This document shows positions 34,165 to 43,141 of a stretch of DNA of 64,000 nucleotides, piece after piece (position 1 is the stretch's first letter; the number at the start of each line of letters is the position of its first letter). The stretch is from Geodermatophilus saharensis. Its GTDB lineage: Bacteria > Actinomycetota > Actinomycetes > Mycobacteriales > Geodermatophilaceae. A program made the position numbers and the translations under genes. The DNA lies in assembly GCF_900188205.1 (NCBI RefSeq), contig NZ_FZOH01000002.1, forward strand, positions 248,001 through 312,000. Reading direction: 5' to 3'. The notes below the pieces were generated by a model. It saw only the letters and a program-made list of their open reading frames with translations. It was not told the origin of the DNA and searched no databases.

Positions 34165-35172
34165 GTGACGACCGCGCAGGAGAAGGTCCGGCTGACCCGG
34201 TACGCCCACGGCGGCGGATGTGCCTGCAAGATCCCGCCCGGCGAGCTCGAGGCCGTCGTCGCCGGGTTGACGCACACCGGGCCGGCCGCCCCGGCCGCCG
34301 AGCTGGTCGTCGGCCTCGACGACGGTGACGACGCCGCCGTCGTCCGGATCGCCGGCGGGCAGGGGCTGGTGCTGACCACCGACTTCTTCACCCCGGTCGT
34401 CGACGACGCGCACACCTTCGGCCGGATCGCCGCGGCCAACGCGCTCTCCGACGTCTACGCCATGGGCGGCACCCCCGTCGTCGCGGTCAACCTGCTCGGC
34501 TGGCCGCGCGACGTGCTGCCGGCCGAGCTCGCCGCCGAGGTGCTGCGCGGCGGGCTGGAGACGGCGCAGGAGGCCGGCTGCCACGTGGGCGGGGGGCACT
34601 CCATCGACGACCCCGAGCCCAAGTACGGCATGGCCGTGACCGGTGTGCTCGACCTCGACCGGGTCATCCGCAACGACGCCGCCGTCGCCGGGACGCCGCT
34701 GTCGCTGACCAAGCCGCTGGGCGTCGGGGTGCTCAACAACCGGATGAAGGCCACCGGCGAGGTCAGCGAGGAGGCGGTGGCGTCGATGTGCGCGCTCAAC
34801 CGGGACGCCTCCCTGGCCGCGCTGGCCGCGGGCATCCGCGCGGGCACCGACGTCACCGGGTTCGGCCTGCTCGGGCACCTCTACAAGATGGCGCGGGCCA
34901 GCGGGGTGACCGCGGTCGTCGACGCCGCCGCCGTCCCCTACCTGACCGGCGCGCGCGAGGCGCTGGCCGCCGGGTTCGTCTCCGGCGGCACCCGGCGCAA
35001 CCTCGACTGGGTCCGGCCGCACACCGACCTGTCCGCGGTGGACGGCGACGAGGCGCTGCTGCTGGCCGACGCGCAGACCTCCGGCGGGCTGCTGCTGGCA
35101 GGTGAGGTGCCCGGCGCGCCGGTGATCGGCGAGTTCGTCCCGCGGCAGGACGCCGTCGTCGTCGTCCGCTGA
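34165..35172 (+). CDS. selD: Selenide, water dikinase SelD (Cys form)
   Basis: A 335-residue enzyme making selenophosphate from selenide and ATP. The N-terminal catalytic loop HGGGCACKIPPGELE aligns with the GAGCGCKISP-type motif: Cys19 holds the position that is Sec in some homologues, and Lys22 is conserved. ATP and metal Asp residues appear in VVGLDDGDDAAV, LTTDFFTPVVDD and ANALSDVYAMGG. GTG at 34165, only 23 bases from the tRNA-Sec 5' end on the other strand, so the tRNA promoter must overlap the selD leader and coding start. No in-frame UAG or UGA. Confidence 0.97.
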   Translation: MTTAQEKVRLTRYAHGGGCACKIPPGELEAVVAGLTHTGPAAPAAELVVGLDDGDDAAVVRIAGGQGLVLTTDFFTPVVDDAHTFGRIAAANALSDVYAMGGTPVVAVNLLGWPRDVLPAELAAEVLRGGLETAQEAGCHVGGGHSIDDPEPKYGMAVTGVLDLDRVIRNDAAVAGTPLSLTKPLGVGVLNNRMKATGEVSEEAVASMCALNRDASLAALAAGIRAGTDVTGFGLLGHLYKMARASGVTAVVDAAAVPYLTGAREALAAGFVSGGTRRNLDWVRPHTDLSAVDGDEALLLADAQTSGGLLLAGEVPGAPVIGEFVPRQDAVVVVR

Positions 35173-35308
35173 CGGGTCCGGCGCGTCCCGGGCGACACGC
35201 CGTCCTCCGGCACCGCCGCGCGCGGAGGCGTTCCGGCCCGGCCGTGCCGCTGCCAGCCTGCCGGCCGCGCCCACCCCGGACGGACCGGGCGGCGCGGAGG
35301 AGGGCGAC

Positions 35309-35896
35309 ATGAGGACGAGGACGGCCGGCGCGGTGACCCTGCTGCTGGCCGCCGGCACCGTGGGCCTGCTGCCGGGGACCGCCGCGGCGGCGCCGGCCGA
35401 CGGGCGCGGGGCGACGACGGAGTACAAGGCGACCACGCAGCTGGGCACCGCCCAGGGCGCCCCGCTCACCGTGGCCGCCGCGGTCACGCGCGACACCACG
35501 GGCGCGCTGGTCACCCCGATGGAGGTCTACGTCGACGGTCTGGTGTGCACACCCCTGGGCGACCTGACGGCGTCGCTGGTGTCGCTGGAGTCGGCGACGC
35601 TGACGGGCTCGGACGTGCCGGTGACCTGCGCGCCGGCCGGGGGCCAGGGCCTGGCGGCGACGGCGGGCACCGTCGACGTCGACCTCGCCTGGACCGGCAC
35701 CGGCCCGACGGAGCGGGAGGGGCGGACGGGCAACCGGGACCACTGCGTCGGCCGGGTGCTGCACCGCGCCGCCGCCCTGACCGGTTCGGTCACGGTCACG
35801 CTCGAGGGCGGGCAGCCGTTGACGGTCGGCGCCGCGGACGGCCACGACAGCGCGCTGTCCTACTACCACACCGCCTGCCCGCCGCCGGCCTCCTGA
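35309..35896 (+). CDS. Secreted protein of unknown function
   Basis: A 195-residue protein with a clear signal peptide: RTRTAGAV basic start, hydrophobic core TLLLAAGTVGLL and cleavage site after TAAAA near residue 28. The mature part is beta-rich (YKATTQLGTAQGAPLTVAAA; GSVTVTLEGGQPLTVG) with four Cys, which may form two disulfides. The ATG at 35309 has GGAGGAGGG seven or eight bases upstream. No family recognised. The unusual base composition of selD's flanks does not extend here. Confidence 0.75.
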   Translation: MRTRTAGAVTLLLAAGTVGLLPGTAAAAPADGRGATTEYKATTQLGTAQGAPLTVAAAVTRDTTGALVTPMEVYVDGLVCTPLGDLTASLVSLESATLTGSDVPVTCAPAGGQGLAATAGTVDVDLAWTGTGPTEREGRTGNRDHCVGRVLHRAAALTGSVTVTLEGGQPLTVGAADGHDSALSYYHTACPPPAS

Positions 35897-35955
35897 GCGC
35901 CGGTCCGGCGGGCGCGCTGTCGCCCGCCGGACCGCCGTGTCCTAACGTCCGGCCC

Positions 35956-36921
35956 ATGCGCGCCGTCTTCGTCTCCTCCCCCTCGCCCGACGACCCGCTG
36001 TCCGTGCTGGAGGTCGGCGAGCGTCCCGAGCCCGAGGTCCCCGACGGCTGGACGACGGTGCAGGTGCGGGCGGTCTCGCTCAACCACCACGACCTGTTCA
36101 GCCTGCGCGGCGTCGGCCTGCCGCAGGAGCGGATGCCGATGGTCCTGGGCACCGACGCGGCCGGGCTCGACGAGGACGGCAACGAGGTCGTCGTCCACGG
36201 CGTCGTGGCCAGCCCCGGCTGGACCGGCGACGAGACCCTCGACCCGAAGCGGACGCTGTTCTCCGAGCTGTACCAGGGCACGATGGCCGAGCGGGTCGCG
36301 GTGCCCCGGCGCAACCTGCTGCCCAAGCCGGCCGAGCTGTCCTTCGCCGAGGCCGCGTGCCTGCCGACCGCCTGGCTGACCGCCTACCGCATGCTCTTCG
36401 TCCGCTCCGGCCTGCGGCCGGGGCAGACGGTGCTCGTGCAGGGCGCCAGCGGCGGGGTGGCCACCGCGCTGGTCGTCCTCGGCCGGGCCGCCGGCTTCCG
36501 GGTGTGGGTGACCGGCCGCAGCGAGGAGAAGCGGGCCGCGGCGCTCGAGCTCGGCGCCGACCGGGCCTTCGAGACCGGCGCCCGGCTGCCCGAGCGGGTC
36601 GACGGCGTCATGGAGACCGTCGGCAAGGCGACCTGGGGCCACAGCGTCAAGTCCCTCAAGCCCGGCGGGGTCATCGTCACCTCCGGGGCCACGACCGGCT
36701 TCGACCCCAGCGCCGAGCTCAACCGGGTCTTCTTCACCCAGCTGTCGGTGGTCGGCTCGACGATGGGCACCCGCGAGGAGCTGGAGTCGCTGGTGCAGAT
36801 GTGCCGGGTCAGCGGCGTGCGGCCGGTCATCGACGTCGAGCTGCCCCTGGACCAGGCGCGCGAGGGCTTCGCCCGCATGCTCGAGGGCCGCACCGCCGGA
36901 AAGATCGTCTTCACCCCGTGA
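35956..36921 (+). CDS. Zinc-free MDR-type quinone oxidoreductase
   Basis: A 321-residue medium-chain dehydrogenase/reductase family protein. The N-terminal GroES-like domain has SLNHHDLFSLRGVGLPQERM. The NAD(P)H Rossmann site reads VLVQGASGGVATALVVLGRA, and substrate-side residues lie in VTSGATTGFDPSAELNRVFF. Zinc ligands of alcohol dehydrogenases are not obvious, which favours a quinone-oxidoreductase-like enzyme using NADPH. ATG at 35956. Ends 10 bases before a hairpin shared with the convergent ATPase gene. Confidence 0.9.
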   Translation: MRAVFVSSPSPDDPLSVLEVGERPEPEVPDGWTTVQVRAVSLNHHDLFSLRGVGLPQERMPMVLGTDAAGLDEDGNEVVVHGVVASPGWTGDETLDPKRTLFSELYQGTMAERVAVPRRNLLPKPAELSFAEAACLPTAWLTAYRMLFVRSGLRPGQTVLVQGASGGVATALVVLGRAAGFRVWVTGRSEEKRAAALELGADRAFETGARLPERVDGVMETVGKATWGHSVKSLKPGGVIVTSGATTGFDPSAELNRVFFTQLSVVGSTMGTREELESLVQMCRVSGVRPVIDVELPLDQAREGFARMLEGRTAGKIVFTP

Positions 36922-36931
36922 GCGCGGGGAG

Positions 36932-36957
36932 GGCCCCCGGGCGGGTGTCCGGGGGCC
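36932..36957. terminator. Bidirectional terminator
   Basis: GGCCCCCGG / CCGGGGGCC, 9-bp stem with an 8-base loop, between the oxidoreductase gene and the convergent ABC ATPase gene. Confidence 0.7.
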
Positions 36958-36984
36958 GTCTCACCCGTGCTCAGTGTCGGGGGG

Positions 36985-38106
36985 TCAGCGCTCGTCCTGG
37001 GAGACCCGCAGCCCCGACTCCGGGGAGAACACGTGCGCCTCTCCCGGGCGGATCGCCACGTGCACCACCTCACCCTTGGCCGGCGGCTTGCGCGCATCCA
37101 CCCGCAGGGTCAACAGCTTGTCCTCACCTCCGGCCGCCCCGCCGGCGTCGGCGGCGTGCAGGTTGCCGTAGGCGTAGGCATCCGAGCCCAGCTCCTCGAC
37201 CACCACCACCTCCACCGGGAACCCCTCCCCGGCGCCGACCAGCTCCACCGACTCCGGGCGGAACCCCAGCGTCGCCGTGCGCGCACCCTCACTGCCCAGC
37301 GCGGCCACCGCGGTACGCGGCAGCGGCACCGTCGACCCGCCCAGCCGCGCTCCCCCCTCGGCCAGCTCCACGGTCACCAGGTTCATCGCCGGCGAGCCGA
37401 TGAACCCGGCCACGAACTCGTTGACCGGCTTGTCATAGAGGTTGCGCGGGGTGTCGACCTGCTGCAGCAGCCCGTCCTTGAGCACCGCCACCCGATCGCC
37501 CATCGTCATCGCCTCGACCTGGTCGTGGGTGACGTAGACGGTGGTGATGCCCAGCCGCCGCTGCAACGCCGCGATCTCCGTGCGGGTCTGCACCCGCAGC
37601 TTGGCGTCCAGGTTGCTCAACGGCTCGTCCATCAAGAACGCCTGCGGCTGGCGCACGATCGCCCGGCCCATCGCCACCCGCTGCCGCTGCCCACCCGACA
37701 GCGCCTTGGGCTTGCGGTCCAGATACGGAGTGAGGTCGAGCACCTTGGCCGCCTCCTCCACCCGGGAGCGGATCTGGTCCTTCTTCATCCCGGCGATCTT
37801 CAACGCGAAGCCCATGTTGTCCGCCACCGTCATGTGCGGATACAGGGCGTAGTTCTGGAACACCATCGCGATGTCGCGTTCCTTGGGCGGCAGGTGGGTG
37901 ACGTCGCGGTCGCCGATCCGGATCGACCCCTCGGTCACCTCCTCCAACCCGGCCAGCATCCGCAGCGCGGTGGACTTCCCACTCCCCGACGGGCCGACCA
38001 GCACCAGGAACTCCCCGTCGGCGACGTCGAGGTCCAGCCCGCTGACCGACGGCGCGGAGGCCCCCGGATAGGTCAAGGTGGCGTGGTCGTAGGTGATGGC
38101 GGCCAT
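36985..38106 (-). CDS. Sugar ABC importer ATPase (UgpC/MsiK type)
   Basis: A 373-residue ATPase energising sugar importers. It has Walker [11 protein letters not shown]-loop [10 protein letters not shown], signature [15 protein letters not shown], Walker [17 protein letters not shown] and H-loop VTHDQ. A C-terminal OB-type regulatory domain (residues 240-373) is typical of MalK, UgpC and MsiK. ATG at 38106 after AGAGGAA. It is divergent from the SBP gene, with 319 bases between. In Streptomyces one MsiK serves several importers; this copy may serve at least the neighbouring one. Confidence 0.94.
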   Translation of the reverse strand: MAAITYDHATLTYPGASAPSVSGLDLDVADGEFLVLVGPSGSGKSTALRMLAGLEEVTEGSIRIGDRDVTHLPPKERDIAMVFQNYALYPHMTVADNMGFALKIAGMKKDQIRSRVEEAAKVLDLTPYLDRKPKALSGGQRQRVAMGRAIVRQPQAFLMDEPLSNLDAKLRVQTRTEIAALQRRLGITTVYVTHDQVEAMTMGDRVAVLKDGLLQQVDTPRNLYDKPVNEFVAGFIGSPAMNLVTVELAEGGARLGGSTVPLPRTAVAALGSEGARTATLGFRPESVELVGAGEGFPVEVVVVEELGSDAYAYGNLHAADAGGAAGGEDKLLTLRVDARKPPAKGEVVHVAIRPGEAHVFSPESGLRVSQDER

Positions 38107-38425
38107 GAGGTTCCTCTGATCGTCCCTTCTGCGCCGGTGCAGATCACCTCACTGTGACACGCCGGCCGCCGTCGGGACCACGGGGCACCGGCGTGGCAAC
38201 CCGTCCGGGGCACGGGGACCGTCTTGCGACCTGCACCGATTCCGGAACGACCCGTCCGGATGAGCGAGTGGTGCCGTTGCATAACGGTTTCAACACTGTT
38301 GCGCGAAACCGACCGCCCGGCCGCTTATCGTCCCCGGGCGAACACGGCGACCGGCACGGGATGCCGGTCGGTCCGCGTGCGAGGACGCAGGGCGGCGACG
38401 ACGCCGCAGAACCGAAGGGGAACAC
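38107..38425. other. Divergent promoter region of the sugar transport locus
   Basis: A 319-base gap between the ATPase gene and the SBP gene. It holds a candidate operator at 38286-38310 within a stretch of locally lower G+C (CATAACGGTTTCAACACTGT), a likely promoter area for the plus-strand genes. No coding region or repeat is seen in the rest. Confidence 0.5.
38286..38310. promoter_or_regulatory. Putative LacI-type operator
   Basis: Nested palindrome: GGTTTC ... GAAACC enclosing CAACACTGTTG (38291-38301). The A/T content stands out in this genome. Position between divergent sugar-transport genes suggests binding of a LacI-family regulator or similar; no regulator gene is in the window. Confidence 0.45.
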
Positions 38426-39802
38426 ATGACGATGCGCGCGAGAGGCCGGCGCTCCACGGCGCTGGCCGGTGGCCTGGGTGTGGCGCTGGTGCTCGCCGGC
38501 TGCGGTGCCAGCGAGACCAGCGGCGGCGGCGAGGGGGGGACCACCGACGCCTCCGAGCTCAGCATCGACTGCGCCCCCTACGAGGAGTTCGGCGACCTGG
38601 AGGGCGAGACGGTCAGCGTCTACACCTCGATCGTCGACCCCGAGGACCAGCCGCACATCGACTCCTACGTGCCCTTCGAGGAGTGCACCGGCGTCGACGT
38701 CCAGTACGAGGGCTCGCGCGAGTTCGAGGCCCAGCTGGTCGTCCGCGTCCAGAGCGGCAACGCCCCCGACATCGCCTTCGTGCCGCAGCCGGGTCTGCTG
38801 GCCAACCTGGTCGCGCAGGGCGCCGTGGTCCCGGCCCCGGCCCAGACCGAGGCCAACGTCGACGAGTACTGGGACGAGAGCTGGAAGAACTACGGCTCGG
38901 TCGACGGCGAGTTCTACGCCGCCCCGCTCGGCGCCAACGCCAAGTCCTTCGTCTGGTACTCGCCGTCGGCCTTCGAGGAGGCCGGCTACGAGGTGCCGCA
39001 GACCTGGGACGAGATGATCGCCCTGTCCGACCAGATCGCCGAGTCCGGCGCCAAGCCGTGGTGCGCGGGCATCGGCTCCGGTGACGCCACCGGCTGGCCG
39101 GCCACCGACTGGCTCGAGGACGTCGTCCTGCGCTCGGCCGGCCCCGACGTCTACGACCAGTGGGTCAGCCACCAGATCCCGTTCAACGACCCGCAGATCG
39201 CCGAGGCGCTCGACACGGTCGGCGGCATCCTCAAGAACCCCGACTACGTCAACGGCGGCCTGGGCGAGGTGCAGTCCATCGCGACCACCGAGTTCACCGA
39301 CGCGGGCCTGCCCATCCTCGACGGCAGCTGCTTCATGCACCGCCAGGCGTCCTTCTACCAGGCCAACTGGCCGGAGGGCACCGACATCTCCGAGGACGGC
39401 GACATCTTCGCCTTCCCGCTGCCGCCCATCGAGGGCGACACGGCGCCGGTCCTCGGCGGCGGTGAGTTCACCGCGGCCTTCAACGACGACCCGGCCACCC
39501 AGGCGTTCCAGACCTACCTCTCCTCCCCGGAGTGGGCCAACATCAAGGCCCAGGTCTCCGGCCCCGGCTGGGTCAGCGCCAACACCGGCCTCGACGTCGA
39601 GAACCTGACCTCGCCGATCGACCAGCTGGCCGCCGAGCAGTTCCAGGACCCGAACGCGGTCTTCCGGTTCGACGGTTCGGACCTGATGCCGGGTGAGGTC
39701 GGCGCCGGTGCGCTGTGGACCGAGCTGACCAACTGGATCGCGAACGACAAGCCGACCCAGCAGGTCCTCACCGACGTCGAGAACGCCTGGCCGACGTCCT
39801 GA
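38426..39802 (+). CDS. Sugar ABC importer substrate-binding lipoprotein (AglE-like)
   Basis: A 458-residue extracytoplasmic binding protein anchored by lipid. The signal peptide ends in lipobox LAGC with Cys26. The mature protein resembles the alpha-glucoside binding group (YEGSREFEAQLVVRVQSGNA; IAFVPQPGLLANLVAQGAVV; FYAAPLGANAKSFVWYSP). ATG at 38426 after AAGGGG. The next genes are the two permeases, and two strong hairpins lie between. Substrate likely an alpha-glucoside such as maltose or trehalose, by family resemblance only. Confidence 0.9.
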   Translation: MTMRARGRRSTALAGGLGVALVLAGCGASETSGGGEGGTTDASELSIDCAPYEEFGDLEGETVSVYTSIVDPEDQPHIDSYVPFEECTGVDVQYEGSREFEAQLVVRVQSGNAPDIAFVPQPGLLANLVAQGAVVPAPAQTEANVDEYWDESWKNYGSVDGEFYAAPLGANAKSFVWYSPSAFEEAGYEVPQTWDEMIALSDQIAESGAKPWCAGIGSGDATGWPATDWLEDVVLRSAGPDVYDQWVSHQIPFNDPQIAEALDTVGGILKNPDYVNGGLGEVQSIATTEFTDAGLPILDGSCFMHRQASFYQANWPEGTDISEDGDIFAFPLPPIEGDTAPVLGGGEFTAAFNDDPATQAFQTYLSSPEWANIKAQVSGPGWVSANTGLDVENLTSPIDQLAAEQFQDPNAVFRFDGSDLMPGEVGAGALWTELTNWIANDKPTQQVLTDVENAWPTS

Positions 39803-39808
39803 TCCCCG

Positions 39809-39843
39809 CGGTCCCGGTCAGCCGCCCCGGCTGACCGGGACCG
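39809..39843 (+). terminator. Intra-operon hairpin 1 (after the binding-protein gene)
   Basis: Perfect 15-bp stem, CGGTCCCGGTCAGCC and complement, with a 5-base loop, six bases after the SBP stop. Likely a partial terminator or RNA-stabilising hairpin that raises the level of binding protein over the permeases. Confidence 0.7.
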
Positions 39844-39863
39844 TCCGTCCCACCACCCTGGAG

Positions 39864-39917
39864 GCCGGGGGGAGCGCGGCGCCACCGCACCTGCGGCGGC
39901 GCCGCGGTCCCCCCGGC
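39864..39917 (+). terminator. Intra-operon hairpin 2 (before the permease genes)
   Basis: GCCGGGGGGA plus CGCGGCGCC pair with GGCGCCGCG and TCCCCCCGGC, a 19-bp stem with one G-G mismatch and a 14-base loop, ending 29 bases before the first permease start. Confidence 0.65.
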
Positions 39918-39946
39918 GTTCCGTTGCCGAGAGAAGGTCGTCAGCG

Positions 39947-40936
39947 GTGCAGTGGTTCCTCGACGCGAGCACCACGGGGCACAAGTTCGCCCTGATGGTG
40001 TTCGCCATCCTCCTGTTCGCGGCCGTGATGGGTCTGATCCTGTTCGCGGTCGACCGGCCCAAGCGGGTCCCCAACTGGGTCGTCGCGGCCGGCTTCGTCG
40101 GCCCGACGCTGCTCCTGCTGGGCGTCGGCCTGGTCTACCCGGCCGTCGAGACCGTCCGGGGCTCGTTCTACAACCGGGACGGCTCGGAGTTCGTCGGCCT
40201 GGACAACTACGCCACGGTGTTCTCCGAGGACAACTTCCAGCGGGTCCTGCTCAACACCTTCCTGTGGGTGGTCCTGGTCCCGCTGCTGACCACCGGCCTC
40301 GGCCTCGTCTACGCCTACCTCGTCGACCGCACGCGCTTCGAGAAGCTGGCCAAGGCGCTGGTCTTCCTCCCGCTGGCGATCTCGATGGTCGGCGCCAGCG
40401 TCATCTGGAAGTTCGTCTACGAGTACCGCCCCGACCAGCCGGGCGTGCGCCAGATCGGCCTGCTCAACCAGCTGCTGGTGCTGATCGGCGTGGAGCCGCA
40501 GCAGTTCCTGCTGAACTGGCCGTCGAACACCTTCTACCTGATCGTCGTCATGATCTGGATCCAGGCCGGGTTCGCCATGACCGTGCTGTCGGCGGCCATC
40601 AAGGCCATCCCCGACGACGTCGTGGAGGCCGCCCGCCTCGACGGCGTGGGCGGCGTGCAGATGTTCCGCTACGTGACCGTGCCGAGCATCCGCCCGGCGC
40701 TGGTCGTCGTCCTCACCACGGTCGCCATCACCACGCTGAAGGTGTTCGACGTCGTCCGCACCATGACCGGTGGCCAGTTCGGCACCAGCGTGGTGGCGAA
40801 CGAGTTCTACACGCAGGCCTTCCGGCAGTTCAACTTCGGTCTCGGTGCGGCGCTCGCGGTGCTGCTGTTCGTCCTGGTCATCCCGATCATCGCCTACAAC
40901 GTCCGCCAGCTGCGTCTCGCCGAGGAGATCCGATGA
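39947..40936 (+). CDS. Sugar ABC importer permease 1 (AglF-like)
   Basis: A 329-residue membrane protein of the MalF group with eight predicted helices, two near the N-terminus (FALMVFAILLFAAVMGLILF; VVAAGFVGPTLLLLGVGLVY). The EAA loop, which docks the ATPase, reads DDVVEAARLDGVGGVQMFRY. GTG at 39947. The stop overlaps the next start (ATGA). Confidence 0.93.
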   Translation: MQWFLDASTTGHKFALMVFAILLFAAVMGLILFAVDRPKRVPNWVVAAGFVGPTLLLLGVGLVYPAVETVRGSFYNRDGSEFVGLDNYATVFSEDNFQRVLLNTFLWVVLVPLLTTGLGLVYAYLVDRTRFEKLAKALVFLPLAISMVGASVIWKFVYEYRPDQPGVRQIGLLNQLLVLIGVEPQQFLLNWPSNTFYLIVVMIWIQAGFAMTVLSAAIKAIPDDVVEAARLDGVGGVQMFRYVTVPSIRPALVVVLTTVAITTLKVFDVVRTMTGGQFGTSVVANEFYTQAFRQFNFGLGAALAVLLFVLVIPIIAYNVRQLRLAEEIR

Positions 40937-41856
40937 CCACGACCACGCCGGTCATGGCGCCCGTCCCCCCGGACGAGCGCCGGCTGACCCGGAGCGAGCG
41001 CCGGGCGGTGGCTGCCAAGAACAAGCTCAGCTCCCCGGCCGCGTCGATCATCGCGCTGGTCATCGCGGTGCTCTGGACGGTGCCGACCCTCGGTCTGCTC
41101 ATCACGTCCTTCCGGCCCGAGCTCGACATCCGCCGCTCGGGCTGGTGGTCGTTCTTCACCGACCCGCAGTTCACCCTCGACAACTACAACGAGGTGCTCT
41201 ACGGCGGCGGGACGAACTTCGCGGCGCTGTTCGTCAACTCGCTGGTCATCACCCTGCCGGCGGTGGTCATCCCGATCTCGCTGGCACTGCTGGCCGCGTA
41301 CGCGTTCGCCTGGATCAAGTTCCCGGGCCGCAACATCCTGTTCGTCGCGGTGTTCGCGCTGCAGGTGGTCCCGATCCAGGTGACGCTCATCCCGCTGCTG
41401 AGCCTGTACGTCGACACGGGGCTGGCCGGGTCCTTCTGGACCATCTGGCTGTCGCACTCGATCTTCGCGCTGCCGCTGGCGATCTTCCTCCTGCACAACT
41501 TCATGAAGGAGATCCCGGCGTCGCTGGTGGAGGCCGCCCGCATGGACGGCGCCGGTCACGTGAAGATCTTCTTCCAGGTGCTGCTGCCGCTGCTCACGCC
41601 CGCGATCGCGGCGTTCAGCGTCTTCCAGTTCCTGTGGGTGTGGAACGACCTGCTGGTCGCGCTCACCTTCGCCGGCGGCGCCCCCGACGTCGTCCCCCTC
41701 ACCGTCCGGGTGGCCGAGCTCGCCGGCACGCGCGGGTCGGACTGGTTCCTGCTGGCCGCGGGCGCCTTCGTGTCGATGGTGCTGCCGCTCATCGTCTTCC
41801 TGAGCCTGCAGCGCTACTTCGTCCGCGGGCTGCTGGCCGGCAGCGTCAAGGGCTGA
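40933..41856 (+). CDS. Sugar ABC importer permease 2 (AglG-like)
   Basis: A 307-residue membrane protein of the MalG group with six helices. The EAA loop is ASLVEAARMDGAGHVKIFFQ and the C-terminal block is VSMVLPLIVFLSLQRYFVRG. ATG at 40933 in ATGA overlap with permease 1. Last gene of the importer operon; a strong hairpin follows. Confidence 0.94.
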   Translation: MTTTTPVMAPVPPDERRLTRSERRAVAAKNKLSSPAASIIALVIAVLWTVPTLGLLITSFRPELDIRRSGWWSFFTDPQFTLDNYNEVLYGGGTNFAALFVNSLVITLPAVVIPISLALLAAYAFAWIKFPGRNILFVAVFALQVVPIQVTLIPLLSLYVDTGLAGSFWTIWLSHSIFALPLAIFLLHNFMKEIPASLVEAARMDGAGHVKIFFQVLLPLLTPAIAAFSVFQFLWVWNDLLVALTFAGGAPDVVPLTVRVAELAGTRGSDWFLLAAGAFVSMVLPLIVFLSLQRYFVRGLLAGSVKG

Positions 41857-41879
41857 CGGCCGGCCCCGTACGGGGCGCA

Positions 41880-41926
41880 CACACGAGAGAGGCCCCCGGA
41901 CCTGGTCCGGGGGCCTCTCTCGTGTG
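41880..41926 (+). terminator. Terminator of the sugar importer operon
   Basis: Perfect 22-bp stem (CACACGAGAGAGGCCCCCGG... and complement) with loop CTG, 24 bases after the last permease stop. Confidence 0.9.
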
Positions 41927-41929
41927 GTG

Positions 41930-41996
41930 AGGTGCTGGAACGGCCGCCCTCCAGGGGCCCGTGCCGAGCTCGCGAGGCGCGGGGGGTGGTCCTTCC
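41930..41996 (-). repeat. Dispersed hairpin element A, copy 5 (after divIVA)
   Basis: Element starting GGAAGGACC right after the divIVA TGA and ending GGCCGTTCCAGCACCTC. The outer stem pairs 7 of 9 (CCGCCCTCC against GGGGGGTGG). Core CGCCTCGCGAGCTCGGCACG. Confidence 0.75.
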
Positions 41997-42716
41997 TCAG
42001 GCGGGCGCGTGCTGCGTCTGCCGGCTGGCCGACGACGGCTCGGCCGAGCCGCGGCTGTCGAGGTCGCGCAGGTGCGACTCGAGGTAGGAGCGGAACCGCG
42101 TGCGGTACTCGCGCTCGAAGGTGCGCAGCTCCTCGATCTTGCGCTCGAGGTTGGCGCGCTTCTCCTCCAGGCCGCCCATGACCTCGCGGTGCCGGCGCTC
42201 GGCGTCCTGGTCGAGGGCCGCGGCCTTGGCCCGGGCCTCGCGCTCCATCGTGTCGGCGCGGGTGCGGGCGTCGTTGACCATCGACTCCGCGCGGGCGCGG
42301 GCGTCGTTGACCATCTGCTCGCTCTTGGACCGGGCGTCGGACAGCAGCCGGTCGCTGGTGGCCTTGGCGCTGGAGACCATCTGGTCGGCCTGCGCCTTGG
42401 CCTCGTTGACGTAGCGGTCGGCCGTCTCGGAGGCGAGCGCCAGCATCCGGGAGGCACGCGCGGTGTCGTCCTCGCGCGCCACGGGCTGCGGCGGCGGCGC
42501 GGGCGCCGGCGGCGGCTCGGGCGCGGCGGCCTGGGCGGCGACCCGGCCGGTGCTCGACCCCGAGCGCAGCTCGTTGTTCTCCTCGATCAGCCGGGCGAGC
42601 TCGGCCTCCACCACGTCGAGGAACGCGTCCACCTCGTCCTCGTCGTAGCCACGCTTACCGATCGGCGGCTTCTTGAAGACGACGTTGTGCACGTCGGCTG
42701 GCGTGAGTGGCAAGGG
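41997..42716 (-). CDS. divIVA: DivIVA/Wag31 polar growth protein
   Basis: A 239-residue coiled-coil protein that marks the cell poles and recruits the wall-synthesis machinery. The membrane-binding N-domain is [20 protein letters not shown] followed by [21 protein letters not shown] Pro/Ala linker (residues 65-80) separates it from a long coiled coil (residues 90-225) with Ala-rich heptads. Start: TTG at 42716 gives [10 protein letters not shown] as in known Wag31 proteins and has GAGG eight bases upstream; a GTG at 42722 would have no such site. Probably a substrate of PknA/B-type kinases, by analogy. Confidence 0.94.
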   Translation of the reverse strand, partial: PLPLTPADVHNVVFKKPPIGKRGYDEDEVDAFLDVVEAELARLIEENNELRSGSSTGRVAAQAAAPEPPPAPAPPPQPVAREDDTARASRMLALASETADRYVNEAKAQADQMVSSAKATSDRLLSDARSKSEQMVNDARARAESMVNDARTRADTMEREARAKAAALDQDAERRHREVMGGLEEKRANLERKIEELRTFEREYRTRFRSYLESHLRDLDSRGSAEPSSASRQTQHAPA

Positions 42717-42755
42717 GCTCACCTCGGGTCGGACGGCGGGGACGGGGACGGTCGA

Positions 42756-42774
42756 TCACGCGCGGGCCGCGTGA
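42756..42774 (-). terminator. Small hairpin between yggT and divIVA
   Basis: TCACGCG / CGCGTGA stem with a 5-base loop, seven bases after the yggT stop. Weak candidate. Confidence 0.35.
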
Positions 42775-42781
42775 GAGGTGG

Positions 42782-43078
42782 TCACGCGGTGAGGGCGAGA
42801 CCGGTCGTGATGTTCCGCAGGATGTACACGGCGATCAATAACACCATGAAGGCGAGGTCCAGGCGGATGGACCCCAGGTTCAGCGGTGGGATCACCTTCC
42901 GGATCGCCTTGAGCGGCGGGTCGGTGGTCGCGTAGACGACCTCGAGACCCGCGGCCACGAAGCCCGACGGGCGCCAGCTGCGCGCCAGGACCATCACCCA
43001 GTCCACGACGAAGCGCGCGAACAGCAGGATCAGGAAGACGAGCAGGATCGACGAGACGATCTGCCAGAAGAGAGCCAC
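42782..43078 (-). CDS. yggT: YggT-family membrane protein
   Basis: A 98-residue protein with two helices (IVSSILLVFLILLFARFVVD and FMVLLIAVYILRNITTGLAL) around an amphipathic segment TTDPPLKAIRKVIPPLNLG that is the family signature. Found in most actinobacterial dcw regions between sepF and divIVA; function not established. GTG at 43078. Confidence 0.93.
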   Translation of the reverse strand: MALFWQIVSSILLVFLILLFARFVVDWVMVLARSWRPSGFVAAGLEVVYATTDPPLKAIRKVIPPLNLGSIRLDLAFMVLLIAVYILRNITTGLALTA

Positions 43079-43141
43079 TGTCCTCGCTCGTCCCGGGGCA
43101 CGCGCGGTGCCGTGTGTCTGCCAGCGCCCCGGCCGACGACC

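Noticed and set aside
34165-35172. A UAG- or UGA-coded selenocysteine in SelD
   Set aside because: The catalytic position is a plain Cys codon (Cys19), and the frame has no internal stop.
32698-35514. A long minus-strand reading extending selA upstream over tRNA-Sec and selD
   Set aside because: The upstream part is antisense to selD and reads through the tRNA gene. The ATG at 34008 starts a normal-length SelA.
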